From positions 1 to 64,000 of the forward strand of contig CANIVU010000036.1 in NCBI GenBank assembly GCA_947470805.1: a stretch of DNA of 64,000 bases. Direction: 5' to 3'. This stretch comes from Acidobacteriota bacterium. Its GTDB lineage: Bacteria; Acidobacteriota; Terriglobia; Bryobacterales; Bryobacteraceae. The translations under genes and the position numbers were made by a program. A model generated the notes under the pieces. The model ran no database searches. It was given only the letters and a program-made list of their open reading frames with translations, and was not told where the DNA came from. This document shows positions 18,799 to 29,140 of this stretch, piece by piece. Positions within the stretch are counted from its first letter, which is position 1. Each line of letters starts with the position of its first letter.

Positions 18799-19931
18799 CC
18801 TTCCCACTCCCAGGGCGTGATGGTATTGCCGAAGATCCCTTCGAGCAACGGCCGGAACGCCCTTTCCCCATTCTCACTATTCGTCAGAAGAATCATGCAA
18901 GCCTTCCGCTTTGGAAAGCAAATCATGTAGTTCGTCGCTCCGTCCCCGTGCCCCTCTTTGAAGAACGCCGGCCCAAACCGTGTCTTCGTCAGCAAGCCCC
19001 ACCCCAACCCATACGCCAACCCCACGCGCCCGGCCTCTTCCCCTTCCGCCGCGTCTCCCGGCTTCGGAAACTGATGCACGCTCCGAATCCGAACCGCCGG
19101 CTTCGTCAGCGTCTTCACGACTCGCCCTTCCGTCAACGCCACGGCATACTTCGCCAGGTCCTCCACCGTCGTCGCCATGCTTCCCGCCGCCCGCGCCGGA
19201 AACCGCCGCGTTTGCGCCAGAAACTTCCCATCCGCGCCAAACCGGTCGGCGACATTCTCCCCAAACTCCTCCCGGTAAATCATCCCCGTCCGCGTCATCC
19301 CCAACGGGCCGAAAATCGCCTCCTGCATCAGCACATCGAGTGGCCGCCTGTGCTTCGTTTCCACCAGTAACTGCAGCAGGTTCAACCCCTCCCCGGAATA
19401 CCGATACGCCGCCCCCGGCGCCGCATGCAGCCGCATCTTTTTGTCGGGCTCCAGAAACGCGAAATTGGCCAACCCCGATGTATGAGCCAGCAGCATCCGC
19501 GGCGTCACCAACGGCCATCGCGGGTCCGAAACCAATACGGAGGCTTTCTCCTTGTACTCCGCGAAACTGTTCAACGGCGCCCCCAACTGCCGCGCCGCGG
19601 GCACGTCCAGCGCGACGCCGCTGTGCCCCACCACATAGTCCGCAAAGACGCCCTTCGTAATCGAAGCCGCCCAAATACTGGTGTCCGTCCGCATCGGCAA
19701 TGCCGGCTCCAAGCGCCGCAACCCAAACGCTCGCATCCATACGACGCGCCCGCGGTCGATCACCGCCATCTGTGCGCCCGTCACGCCATTCGCGCGCAGC
19801 ACCTCGGCCGCCAGCCGGTCCGCCTCAACAACAGAAATCGCCGAGCCATCCAGACGCCGAATCTGGAGTGGCTCGGCAAAAGCAAGGCCGCCAACGGATA
19901 AACAAACGGCCAAGCCAATGAGCAGGTTCAT
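18780..19931 (-). CDS. Secreted beta-lactamase-like serine hydrolase (class C fold)
   Basis: This is an exported serine hydrolase of the beta-lactamase/EstB-like family (383 aa) with a signal peptide at about 1-19 (ends LAFA). The active-site motif SxxK is Ser90-Ile-Thr-Lys93. The second motif reads YSG where YxN is usual, as in several esterase-like members. The third motif is GHGDG near the C terminus. Such proteins may be esterases, peptidases or carboxypeptidases; the missing Asn argues against a classical beta-lactamase. Its first 107 bp lie inside the open 3' end of the upstream Crp/Fnr gene on the same strand, so co-transcription is likely. Confidence 0.83.
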   Translation of the reverse strand: MNLLIGLAVCLSVGGLAFAEPLQIRRLDGSAISVVEADRLAAEVLRANGVTGAQMAVIDRGRVVWMRAFGLRRLEPALPMRTDTSIWAASITKGVFADYVVGHSGVALDVPAARQLGAPLNSFAEYKEKASVLVSDPRWPLVTPRMLLAHTSGLANFAFLEPDKKMRLHAAPGAAYRYSGEGLNLLQLLVETKHRRPLDVLMQEAIFGPLGMTRTGMIYREEFGENVADRFGADGKFLAQTRRFPARAAGSMATTVEDLAKYAVALTEGRVVKTLTKPAVRIRSVHQFPKPGDAAEGEEAGRVGLAYGLGWGLLTKTRFGPAFFKEGHGDGATNYMICFPKRKACMILLTNSENGERAFRPLLEGIFGNTITPWEWEGYLFAK

Positions 19932-20688
19932 GCCGGAGACTACGGTACGAACCCCTCAAAGTTCCAACAATTTCTACTGGAATTAGATCGCCGCGCCAAG
20001 AAACTGTTACCTTAAAAGTGGTCTCCGCTTCCGCTGCCAGCCCCTCCCGATTCAAAATCTGCACGTCCTTTCTGTGCAGCCGGATCAACCCCTCACTCTG
20101 AAACCGCCCCAGGTTCCGCGACACCACCTCCCGCACCGTCCCCAACCGGTTCGCCAGATCTTCATGCGTCTCGGCCAACGCAAACGAAGCCCCGTGTGCA
20201 TCCGCCATCTCAACCAGCGCCTGCGCCAGCCGCTGCCGGATACTCCCAAACGTTACGCGTTCCACGAACCCCACCAGGTGACGCAGCCGGGCGCTGAACA
20301 CGTTCAAAATTTTTAACGTCAATTCCGGATTCCGCCGGCAACACGCCAGAAAGTCGTCCTTCCGGATCAACATCGCCTCGCTCGGCTCCTGGGTAATGGC
20401 GGTTGCGGGATACGGGCCGCCATCGAAGACCGGTACCTCGGCCACTGTTGCAGGGGCTTCCTGTACCGCGAGTACAATTTGCCGGCCGCCCGGCGTGAAC
20501 TTGTAGATGCGGATACTCCCGCTGGCAATCACCCAAATCCCTTCGCACGGCTGGCCTTCTTCAAACAATGTTTGCTTCGCCTCGAATCGGCGAATAACGG
20601 CGAGCGTAGCGAACCGTTGGCGCTCGGCCGGAGGAAGCACGGCGAACAAGTCGATGGCGGACAGGGCCTGAAGACTAAGTTGACTCAC
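19825..20688 (-). CDS. Crp/Fnr-family transcriptional regulator with C-terminal extension
   Basis: This cAMP-receptor-type regulator has a cyclic-nucleotide-binding fold (about 15-130; FEEGQPCEGIWVIASGSIRI, GEVPVFDGGPYPAT-like) and a Crp winged helix (about 150-225; TFGSIRQRLAQALVEM, THEDLANRLGTVREVVSR). The start is taken as GTG 20688 (VSQLSLQALSAIDLFAVL), where the family alignment begins. The same frame stays open 87 codons upstream without Crp-like content. The usual protein ends near residue 230, but here about 55 further residues run on into the hydrolase gene in another frame. No Cys cluster for an Fe-S centre is seen, so it is Crp-like rather than FNR. Effector and targets are unknown. 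Confidence 0.82.
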   Translation of the reverse strand: MSQLSLQALSAIDLFAVLPPAERQRFATLAVIRRFEAKQTLFEEGQPCEGIWVIASGSIRIYKFTPGGRQIVLAVQEAPATVAEVPVFDGGPYPATAITQEPSEAMLIRKDDFLACCRRNPELTLKILNVFSARLRHLVGFVERVTFGSIRQRLAQALVEMADAHGASFALAETHEDLANRLGTVREVVSRNLGRFQSEGLIRLHRKDVQILNREGLAAEAETTFKVTVSWRGDLIPVEIVGTLRGSYRSLRHEPAHWLGRLFIRWRPCFCRATPDSASGWLGDFCC

Positions 20689-20730
20689 CGCTCTATTGTG
20701 ACCCTGTTCAGCCGGGCGAAGCGAATGCGC

Positions 20731-20762
20731 GGGGCGACTGCAAGTCGCCCCGGAAATTTTTT
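20731..20762 (+). terminator. GC hairpin with T-run between two minus-strand genes
   Basis: GGGGCGACT (20731-20739) and AGTCGCCCC (20743-20751) form a 9-bp stem with a GCA loop, followed on the plus strand by a run of six T. The flanking genes are on the minus strand, so it would stop antisense transcription. On the minus strand it has no U tract. Confidence 0.5.
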
Positions 20763-20771
20763 GAATATGGA

Positions 20772-23853
<3,082 letters not shown>

Positions 23854-23864
23854 CTACCTGGTTT

Positions 23865-24980
23865 TCAAATGCGCATCGGCATGACAACGTACCGGTAACG
23901 GAGCGGGGAATCGCCCACCGGACGCAACTCACCGGCACTGCCGGCGTCTTTAAACAAAAACGAGACTTCGGCTTCATCCCCGGCCCGCAGGAATTCCAGC
24001 AGGTATTGGGCGTTGAAACCAATGTCAACCTTGGGACCGTTGTAGGTGACGTTGAGGGTTTCCTCGGACTCACCAGTGTCGGAGAGCGAAGAGTGCAACA
24101 TCACCTCGCCATCGATGGCGCGCAGCTTAATCGCCCGCGATCGCTCATCGGCGAACTGCATCACGCGCTCCAAACAAGCCTTCAGCTCATCACGCTGCAT
24201 CGTGATCACATTCGGGTGCTCTTTGGGCAGCACGCGTTCAAAGTCGGGGAAATTGCCGGTCAGCTTGCGGCTCAACAGCAGCCGGTCGCCCAGCTGGAAG
24301 AACAGGTGATTGTCGTCACCGCTGAAAAGGAGCTTCGCATCCGGACCGGCTTCGGAAGAGAGCTTCAGGAGCTCGTTCATGGCCTTGCGGGGCAGGAGGG
24401 CACGGAAGGGTTGCCCGGAGCTCAAATCGATCGCCATAGGCACTTCTACGGTGGCTAAACGGTGGCTGTCGGTGGATACCATGGTCAGCCCATCCGGTTT
24501 CACCAGCAACAGCGCGCCGTTCAGGGTAAAACGGGACTCTTCTGCAGAGATGGCGAATATCGTCCGCTGAATCATCCCCGCCAGCAGTTTCACCGGCAGT
24601 TCCGCCAGCGTGTCGGGCATCTCCGGCAGTTCCGGGAAGCTCTCCCGGCTCATACCGGCGATTCGGGTACGCGCTTTGCCGGCCGTGATCGACGCCCACT
24701 GGTTGTCGCCAAACTTGATGTTGATTTCGCCTTCCGGCAACAAACGGACATAGTCCATCAGCTTCTTCGCCGGAATCGTGCCGCTGCCGGCCTTCTTCAC
24801 TTTCGCCGGGCAGCTGCACCGGATCCCCAACTCGAGATCGGTCGCCGTCAACGTCAGCCGCTCGCCATCCGCCTCGAGGAGGATGTTCGAGAGGATCGGT
24901 ATCGTCGACTTCTTCTCGACAACACCCTGGGACAGGCCCAGTTCACGCACCAGATCGGATCGATTGACTGTGAATTCCAT
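23865..24980 (-). CDS. dnaN: DNA polymerase III beta subunit (sliding clamp)
   Basis: This is the ring-shaped processivity clamp of the replicase. It is 371 aa, the usual length. The N terminus MEFTVNRSDLVRELGLSQGV, the LEADGERLTLTATDLELGI stretch and the C-terminal SPLRYRYVVMPMRI are characteristic. Three beta-clamp domains of about 120 residues each can be followed. The ATG is preceded by AAAGGC. It lies between dnaA (258-bp gap with DnaA-box-like sequences) and gyrB. Confidence 0.97.
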   Translation of the reverse strand: MEFTVNRSDLVRELGLSQGVVEKKSTIPILSNILLEADGERLTLTATDLELGIRCSCPAKVKKAGSGTIPAKKLMDYVRLLPEGEINIKFGDNQWASITAGKARTRIAGMSRESFPELPEMPDTLAELPVKLLAGMIQRTIFAISAEESRFTLNGALLLVKPDGLTMVSTDSHRLATVEVPMAIDLSSGQPFRALLPRKAMNELLKLSSEAGPDAKLLFSGDDNHLFFQLGDRLLLSRKLTGNFPDFERVLPKEHPNVITMQRDELKACLERVMQFADERSRAIKLRAIDGEVMLHSSLSDTGESEETLNVTYNGPKVDIGFNAQYLLEFLRAGDEAEVSFLFKDAGSAGELRPVGDSPLRYRYVVMPMRI

Positions 24981-25070
24981 CGTCGTTGCCTTTGCCGTCC
25001 CCGCTGCCCTTCTCCGCTTCTGTTCTTCTGTGAAAGATGATTACTAAACAGGTATCGGAATAGTAGGGCC

Positions 25071-25079
25071 TGTGGATAT
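25071..25079 (-). promoter_or_regulatory. DnaA box (one mismatch)
   Basis: TGTGGATAT differs from the consensus TGTGGATAA in the last base. It is adjacent to an A+T-rich segment between dnaN and dnaA. Confidence 0.5.
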
Positions 25080-25216
25080 GTTGAATTCTCTCTAAATTGT
25101 ACTAAAACAAAGTGCTTCGCGTCATGTTCCGTTTTGGAATCGCCGGTGGGAATTGGTGGAAGACCCAGGGGGGCGAAATCCCTCCACAGACTTCCTCAGG
25201 CTATTTCCGCCCGTTC

Positions 25217-25225
25217 TGTGGAAAA
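25217..25225 (-). promoter_or_regulatory. DnaA box (one mismatch)
   Basis: TGTGGAAAA has one mismatch to TGTGGATAA. It lies 14 bp from the dnaA stop codon. Confidence 0.4.
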
Positions 25226-25238
25226 CTCCGCAAAACAC

Positions 25239-26558
25239 TCAAAACGCGTCAGTGATGCTGTGGATAATCCTGTTTAAGTCCGCGTCACGTTGCCGCAACT
25301 TGTCGATTTTCTGCACCGAGTGCAAGACCGTCGTGTGATGCTTCCCATTGAAGTGCCGGCCGATTTCCGGGAGGGACGCCGCCGTCAGCTCTTTGCACAG
25401 GTACATGGCGATCTGGCGTGGATAGGCGATCTGCTGGACGTTCGTCTTCTGCTTCAGCTGGGCCGGCTGCAGGTTGAACTTCTCCGCAACCGCCTTGATG
25501 ATCGATTCGACTGTGATCCGCTTGTCACTGCCCGCGGAAAGGTGTTTCAGAACCTGCTGGGCCATCGCCAGCGAGATGGGGGTATCGGTGACGCTGGAAT
25601 AGGCGATCAGCTTCACCAGGGCGCCTTCCAGCTCGCGCACGTTCGATTTGGTCTTGGTGGCGATGTGGATCCGGACGTCTTCGGGCAGATGGACACCCTC
25701 GGCCTCGGCCTTCTTGTCCAGAATGGCCATTTTGGTCTCCAGGTCCGGTGCCTGGACGTCCACCATCAGTCCCCACTCAAACCGGCTGCGCAGACGATCC
25801 ATCAAACCCGAGACTTCCTTGGGAGGACGGTCGGAGGAGATCACAATCTGCTTGCCGTGTTCGTATAACTCGTTGAAAGTATGGAAGAACTCTTCTTGCG
25901 TCCGTTCCCGGTTGGCCAGGATCTGGACGTCATCCACCAGCAGCGCATCGGCGTTCCGGTAGTGCTGATGAAACTGCGACATGCGATCGGTACGAATGCT
26001 GGCGATCATTTCGTTCATGAACCGTTCGCTGGAGGTATAGACGACCTTCATTCCCTCCCGGTGGTTCATCAGCGCCCGTCCGATGGCGTTCATCAGGTGG
26101 GTTTTCCCCATCCCGACTCCGCCGTAGATAAACAACGGGTTATATCGATTGGCGGGATGGTCGGCTACGGCGCGTGCCGCCGCATGGGCGAACTGATTAC
26201 AGGACCCCACCACAAACGTATCGAACGAATATTTCGGATTGAGTTGCGTCGCTGGCGAAGCGAACGTAACTTCGTTCGCCGGACCGGTCTTTTCGCCGGT
26301 CATGGCGGCGAGGGCCGAGGGCCCGGCCGCGACTTCGTAAAGAACGGTACGCACATCCAGTTTCATGGCGCTGATAGCCGCGGCGACTTTGTCGCCGTAT
26401 TCCTGTTCCAGCCACATCTTGGCTGCTTCGCTAGGCACTCTGACGAGGAGAGTGCCGCTGAATTCTTCGCGCTGTTCGGTCGGGGCGAGCCAGTTCTTAA
26501 AACTCTCAGCGCTAATGGTCTGCGAAAGGTGGTGCTTGATGCGATCCCAAGTACTCAT
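25239..26558 (-). CDS. dnaA: Chromosomal replication initiator DnaA
   Basis: This AAA+ initiator (439 aa) melts the origin and loads the replicative helicase. Domain I is at about 1-80 (WDRIKHHLSQTISAESFKNW), then a short linker. The AAA+ domain has Walker A GGVGMGKTHLM and Walker B ALLVDDVQIL with the sensor ISSDRPPKE. Domain IV at about 350-439 has the DNA-binding signature HFNGKHHTTVLHSVQKI. The ATG at 26558 fits the family N terminus. It is the first gene of the dnaA-dnaN-gyrB order on the minus strand. Confidence 0.98.
   Translation of the reverse strand: MSTWDRIKHHLSQTISAESFKNWLAPTEQREEFSGTLLVRVPSEAAKMWLEQEYGDKVAAAISAMKLDVRTVLYEVAAGPSALAAMTGEKTGPANEVTFASPATQLNPKYSFDTFVVGSCNQFAHAAARAVADHPANRYNPLFIYGGVGMGKTHLMNAIGRALMNHREGMKVVYTSSERFMNEMIASIRTDRMSQFHQHYRNADALLVDDVQILANRERTQEEFFHTFNELYEHGKQIVISSDRPPKEVSGLMDRLRSRFEWGLMVDVQAPDLETKMAILDKKAEAEGVHLPEDVRIHIATKTKSNVRELEGALVKLIAYSSVTDTPISLAMAQQVLKHLSAGSDKRITVESIIKAVAEKFNLQPAQLKQKTNVQQIAYPRQIAMYLCKELTAASLPEIGRHFNGKHHTTVLHSVQKIDKLRQRDADLNRIIHSITDAF
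25259..25267 (-). promoter_or_regulatory. DnaA box (perfect), inside dnaA 3' end
   Basis: TGTGGATAA is a perfect DnaA box. It coincides with the Ile-Ile-His-Ser codons near the DnaA C terminus. It may be origin-related or coincidental. Confidence 0.45.
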
Positions 26559-26604
26559 GGTGAAAAAAGTAGAGAAGCCTTACAGGGAAAAAGTTTCCCT
26601 CAGA

Positions 26605-26613
26605 TTATCCACA
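26605..26613 (+). promoter_or_regulatory. DnaA box (perfect)
   Basis: TTATCCACA is the exact consensus and lies 46 bp upstream of the dnaA start codon. Confidence 0.75.
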
Positions 26614-26616
26614 GGC

Positions 26617-26625
26617 TGTGGAAAA
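26617..26625 (-). promoter_or_regulatory. DnaA box (one mismatch)
   Basis: TGTGGAAAA lies 3 bp from the perfect box in the opposite orientation. Confidence 0.5.
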
Positions 26626-26806
26626 CCGGTTGAAAACTGGTGATGTAGTGATTGTGTTCCCGAGGCAGGAATCCCGTTATGACCCGCCAGATGACTGGTC
26701 GGACCCTTAGTCTAGCACAGGACATGGATTAGATTACAAGTGCAAAAAGTTTTACTAAGTCCTTTGTTTTCAATTAGAAAACATTTCGTCTTGAAATTGT
26801 TTCCCT

Positions 26807-27856
26807 ATGATTACAATCGCCCCGGTGACCTTGGTCACAGTGGCTGGAGAGTACTGGGTTTACGCTTTTCCTATGAATGGACACCAGTGGAAAAAGCGGA
26901 TCAGCGCCGACGATTTCCAACGCTCGAGGGGCGTCGTACAGGGTGTTTTCCTACTGTTAAATCTTTGGATTGGGGTCGGATTTGTACTATTCGTTCGGGG
27001 GTTGGAGGGTAGGTGGTTGCCGATCGCCGGATTGATGAATACCCGGTACTTCCTGGAGACCGGGCATATGCCGGTTATACACCCGGCGGCAATGGTGTTA
27101 TTCGTTACGTTTGTATTACTTTCGCTGGTGTTCCGGAAGTCGTTTTGCGGCTGGCTTTGCCCGGTTGGGACAGTGTCGGAATGGCTCTGGAAGACGGGGC
27201 GTGAGGCCTTCGGGAGGAGTTTTCTTACTCCAAAATGGCTCGATTTGGTGCTCAGAATGTGCAAATATGTACTTCTTTCGGCGTTTTTTTACGCCGTTTT
27301 GCGCATGGATGCGGCCTCCATCGAGGGCTTTTTGGGCTCGCCGTACGGTTTGATTGCTGATGTGAAGATGCTGAACTTCTTCCGATTCCTGTCCCCGATG
27401 GCGGCCGGGTTCGTGGGTTTTCTGGTGATCGTATCGCTGTTTGTGCCGAACGCCTGGTGCCGGTACCTGTGCCCGTACGGAGCTCTAATGGGCCTGGCGG
27501 CGCTCGGCAGCCCCACGCGAATTGGCCGGGTGGCGGGTGCTTGTATCGATTGCGGGAAGTGCGCGCGGGCGTGTCCGAGCCGGCTTCCGGTGGACAAGCT
27601 TGTCCAGATTCGCTCGGTGGAGTGCATCGGGTGTATGGAATGCGTCAGCGCCTGCCCGGCGGAAGGGGCATTGTATGTAGGGTTTGCGGGGAGGCGGGGC
27701 GGGATCACCGGTCAGCGTCTGGCGGTGGCGATTAGTGTCGTGTTTGTGGTGGTATATATGGGAGCCCGTTTGACGGGCCACTGGGAATCGGCGATTCCTT
27801 TGGATTTATATAGGGAACTGGTTTCGGTGGCGAGAGAATTGGACCATCCGCGTTAA
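26807..27856 (+). CDS. NapH/MauN-like membrane ferredoxin
   Basis: This is a membrane electron-transfer protein with about five hydrophobic segments. It has two CxxxCP motifs at membrane edges (CGWLCPVG, CRYLCPYG), typical of the NapH/NosR/CcoG superfamily, and two 4Fe-4S ferredoxin clusters near the C terminus (CIDCGKCARACP and CIGCMECVSACP). Such proteins pass electrons from the quinol pool to periplasmic or maturation partners. No partner enzyme is seen nearby. The first ATG is at 26807. An in-frame ATG at 26873 (MNGHQWKKRISADDF) is equally possible and would leave the Crp-like palindrome in the upstream region. The gene faces away from dnaA across the putative origin. Confidence 0.85.
   Translation: MITIAPVTLVTVAGEYWVYAFPMNGHQWKKRISADDFQRSRGVVQGVFLLLNLWIGVGFVLFVRGLEGRWLPIAGLMNTRYFLETGHMPVIHPAAMVLFVTFVLLSLVFRKSFCGWLCPVGTVSEWLWKTGREAFGRSFLTPKWLDLVLRMCKYVLLSAFFYAVLRMDAASIEGFLGSPYGLIADVKMLNFFRFLSPMAAGFVGFLVIVSLFVPNAWCRYLCPYGALMGLAALGSPTRIGRVAGACIDCGKCARACPSRLPVDKLVQIRSVECIGCMECVSACPAEGALYVGFAGRRGGITGQRLAVAISVVFVVVYMGARLTGHWESAIPLDLYRELVSVARELDHPR
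26824..26839. promoter_or_regulatory. Crp-like palindrome at the 5' end of the ferredoxin gene
   Basis: GGTGA-CCTTGG-TCACA matches the Crp core TGTGA-N6-TCACA at 9 of 10 positions and is itself an inverted repeat (GTGACC-TT-GGTCAC, 26825-26838). It would lie upstream of the gene if translation begins at the ATG at 26873. A Crp-type regulator is encoded 6 kb away. Confidence 0.4.
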
Positions 27857-27872
27857 AATGTGCAGGCGGTGA

Positions 27873-27907
27873 GGGGAAATCCCCAGTGAACACGCTTTTG
27901 TAAGCGT
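27873..27907 (+). promoter_or_regulatory. Two small hairpins in the leader of the LysM gene
   Basis: GGGG-AAAT-CCCC (27873-27884) and ACGCTT-TTGT-AAGCGT (27892-27907) lie in tandem in the 58-bp gap before the start codon. They resemble no riboswitch I recognise. They could end transcription weakly or affect translation. Confidence 0.3.
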
Positions 27908-27914
27908 AGGCCCC

Positions 27915-29138
27915 ATGACAGTCAGTATTCGGATCGCAGGAAAACTCGTACACGTCTCCAACACGCCGTCGCGGACTCCGACGGTGGATGTTGGCACGGC
28001 CACTCTGTTACGCCGTGCACGGTTGGACCCGACGGCGATTCAAGCGCTGCGCCACTTACTGGTAATGGAGTTGGGCTCGGTCATGCAGCGGATGGCTGAT
28101 CCGCTGGTCGTTGAAGAGGCCGCCAAACGTGTGGCGGCGGGACGTTGGACGCTGGCCGTCGTGGATCTGCCACAGATGAAGGTGGATGGGAATCTGGGCG
28201 GGTCGCAAGCGAGTGCGAAGAGTTCCGGTAATAAAGATCCGCTCAAGGACTCCAAGAAGACCTGGGTGGAAGTGGAGCTTCTGGACAAGAACAAGCATCC
28301 GGTGAAGGGGTTGGCGATTGAGCTGACGTTGCCGGATGGCAGCATCGAAAAAGGCACGCTATCGGAGAAGGGATCGTTCCGCAAAGACGGAATCGATCCG
28401 GGCACGTGCCGGGTGCGGTTTCCGGATTTGGATGGGCGGGAATGGGCAAAGTCGGGTAGTTTCGCGGAGGGGACGGCGGTGACTTTGTTCAAAGGCACGC
28501 CGAAGATTTCCGCGGGTCCGTATAAAGTGACGCAAGGCGACCATATTGCGAGCATTGCCGCCGATGCGGGGTTCGTGTCGTGGAAGACCATCTGGGACGA
28601 CGGGAAGAATTCCGGGATCAAAGCCAAGCGGAACCCGAATGTGTTGTTCCCGGGCGATGTGTTGGAGATTCCGGCGCGGCAGAAGAAGGAGGAGAGTGTT
28701 CCGACGACGGACTATTCCACCTTTCAACTGGTTGGCGATCCGGTTCAACTGAAGATTGTGGTGCTGGATTGGGCGGGTAATCCGGTGGTCGATACGGAGC
28801 TCGACATTCAACTGGACGGTGGGGAGAAGATCAAGACCGCCGGTGATGGGAGCGTCACGAAGAAGACCTTGGACCCGCTGGGCCAAAAGGTTGGCAAGCT
28901 GACGGTGAAGGGGTTTGAGTTGGGTCTGAAGCTTGGTCATCTGGACCCGGTGGAAGAGATCAGTGGGCAGGTCTGGCGGCTGAACAACCTGGGATACCGG
29001 GCCGGCGAGACCAGCGATGCCAACGACAGTGCTTTTAAGAGCGCGGTGGAAGAATTCCAGTGCGACAACGCGCTGACGGTGGATGGGCTTTGCGGACCGA
29101 ATACGCAAGGTAAGTTGAAGGACGTCCACGGCAGCTAG
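27915..29138 (+). CDS. LysM and peptidoglycan-binding-domain protein with VgrG-tail-like module
   Basis: This 407-aa protein has no evident signal peptide. Residues about 115-190 (KTWVEVELLDKNKHPVKG, LPDGSIEKGTLSEKGSF, IDPGTCRVRFPDLDGREW) match the small beta-domain often found at the ends of VgrG and other type VI secretion-associated proteins. A LysM domain follows at about 195-250 (YKVTQGDHIASIAADAGF, LFPGDVLEIP). A second beta-module is at about 275-340. A C-terminal peptidoglycan-binding domain is at about 345-400 (LNNLGYRAG, AVEEFQCDNALTVDGLCGP). This architecture points to a structural or cargo protein of a contractile or cell-wall-crossing machine. No other such genes are in the window. 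A partner of unknown function follows by 2 bp. Confidence 0.75.
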   Translation: MTVSIRIAGKLVHVSNTPSRTPTVDVGTATLLRRARLDPTAIQALRHLLVMELGSVMQRMADPLVVEEAAKRVAAGRWTLAVVDLPQMKVDGNLGGSQASAKSSGNKDPLKDSKKTWVEVELLDKNKHPVKGLAIELTLPDGSIEKGTLSEKGSFRKDGIDPGTCRVRFPDLDGREWAKSGSFAEGTAVTLFKGTPKISAGPYKVTQGDHIASIAADAGFVSWKTIWDDGKNSGIKAKRNPNVLFPGDVLEIPARQKKEESVPTTDYSTFQLVGDPVQLKIVVLDWAGNPVVDTELDIQLDGGEKIKTAGDGSVTKKTLDPLGQKVGKLTVKGFELGLKLGHLDPVEEISGQVWRLNNLGYRAGETSDANDSAFKSAVEEFQCDNALTVDGLCGPNTQGKLKDVHGS

Positions 29139-29140
29139 GG

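Larger units (their letters stand above)
24981..25238. other. dnaA-dnaN intergenic region, possible part of a bipartite origin
   Basis: This 258-bp gap holds a near-consensus DnaA box at 25071-25079 directly followed by an A+T-rich stretch (about 25079-25115), and a second near-consensus box at 25217-25225. A perfect box sits just inside the dnaA 3' end. Origins in some bacteria use box clusters on both sides of dnaA, and this layout fits. It also carries the dnaN promoter, not identified further. Confidence 0.5.
26559..26806. other. Probable oriC segment upstream of dnaA
   Basis: This 248-bp gene-free region lies between divergent dnaA and the ferredoxin gene. It has a perfect DnaA box (26605-26613), a near box 3 bp further (26617-26625), and a markedly A+T-rich stretch at about 26735-26806. 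The latter contains the inverted repeat TGTTTTC-AATTA-GAAAACA (26765-26783) and could be the unwinding element. The plus strand changes from C-rich to G-rich across this point, as expected at a replication origin. Confidence 0.7.
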
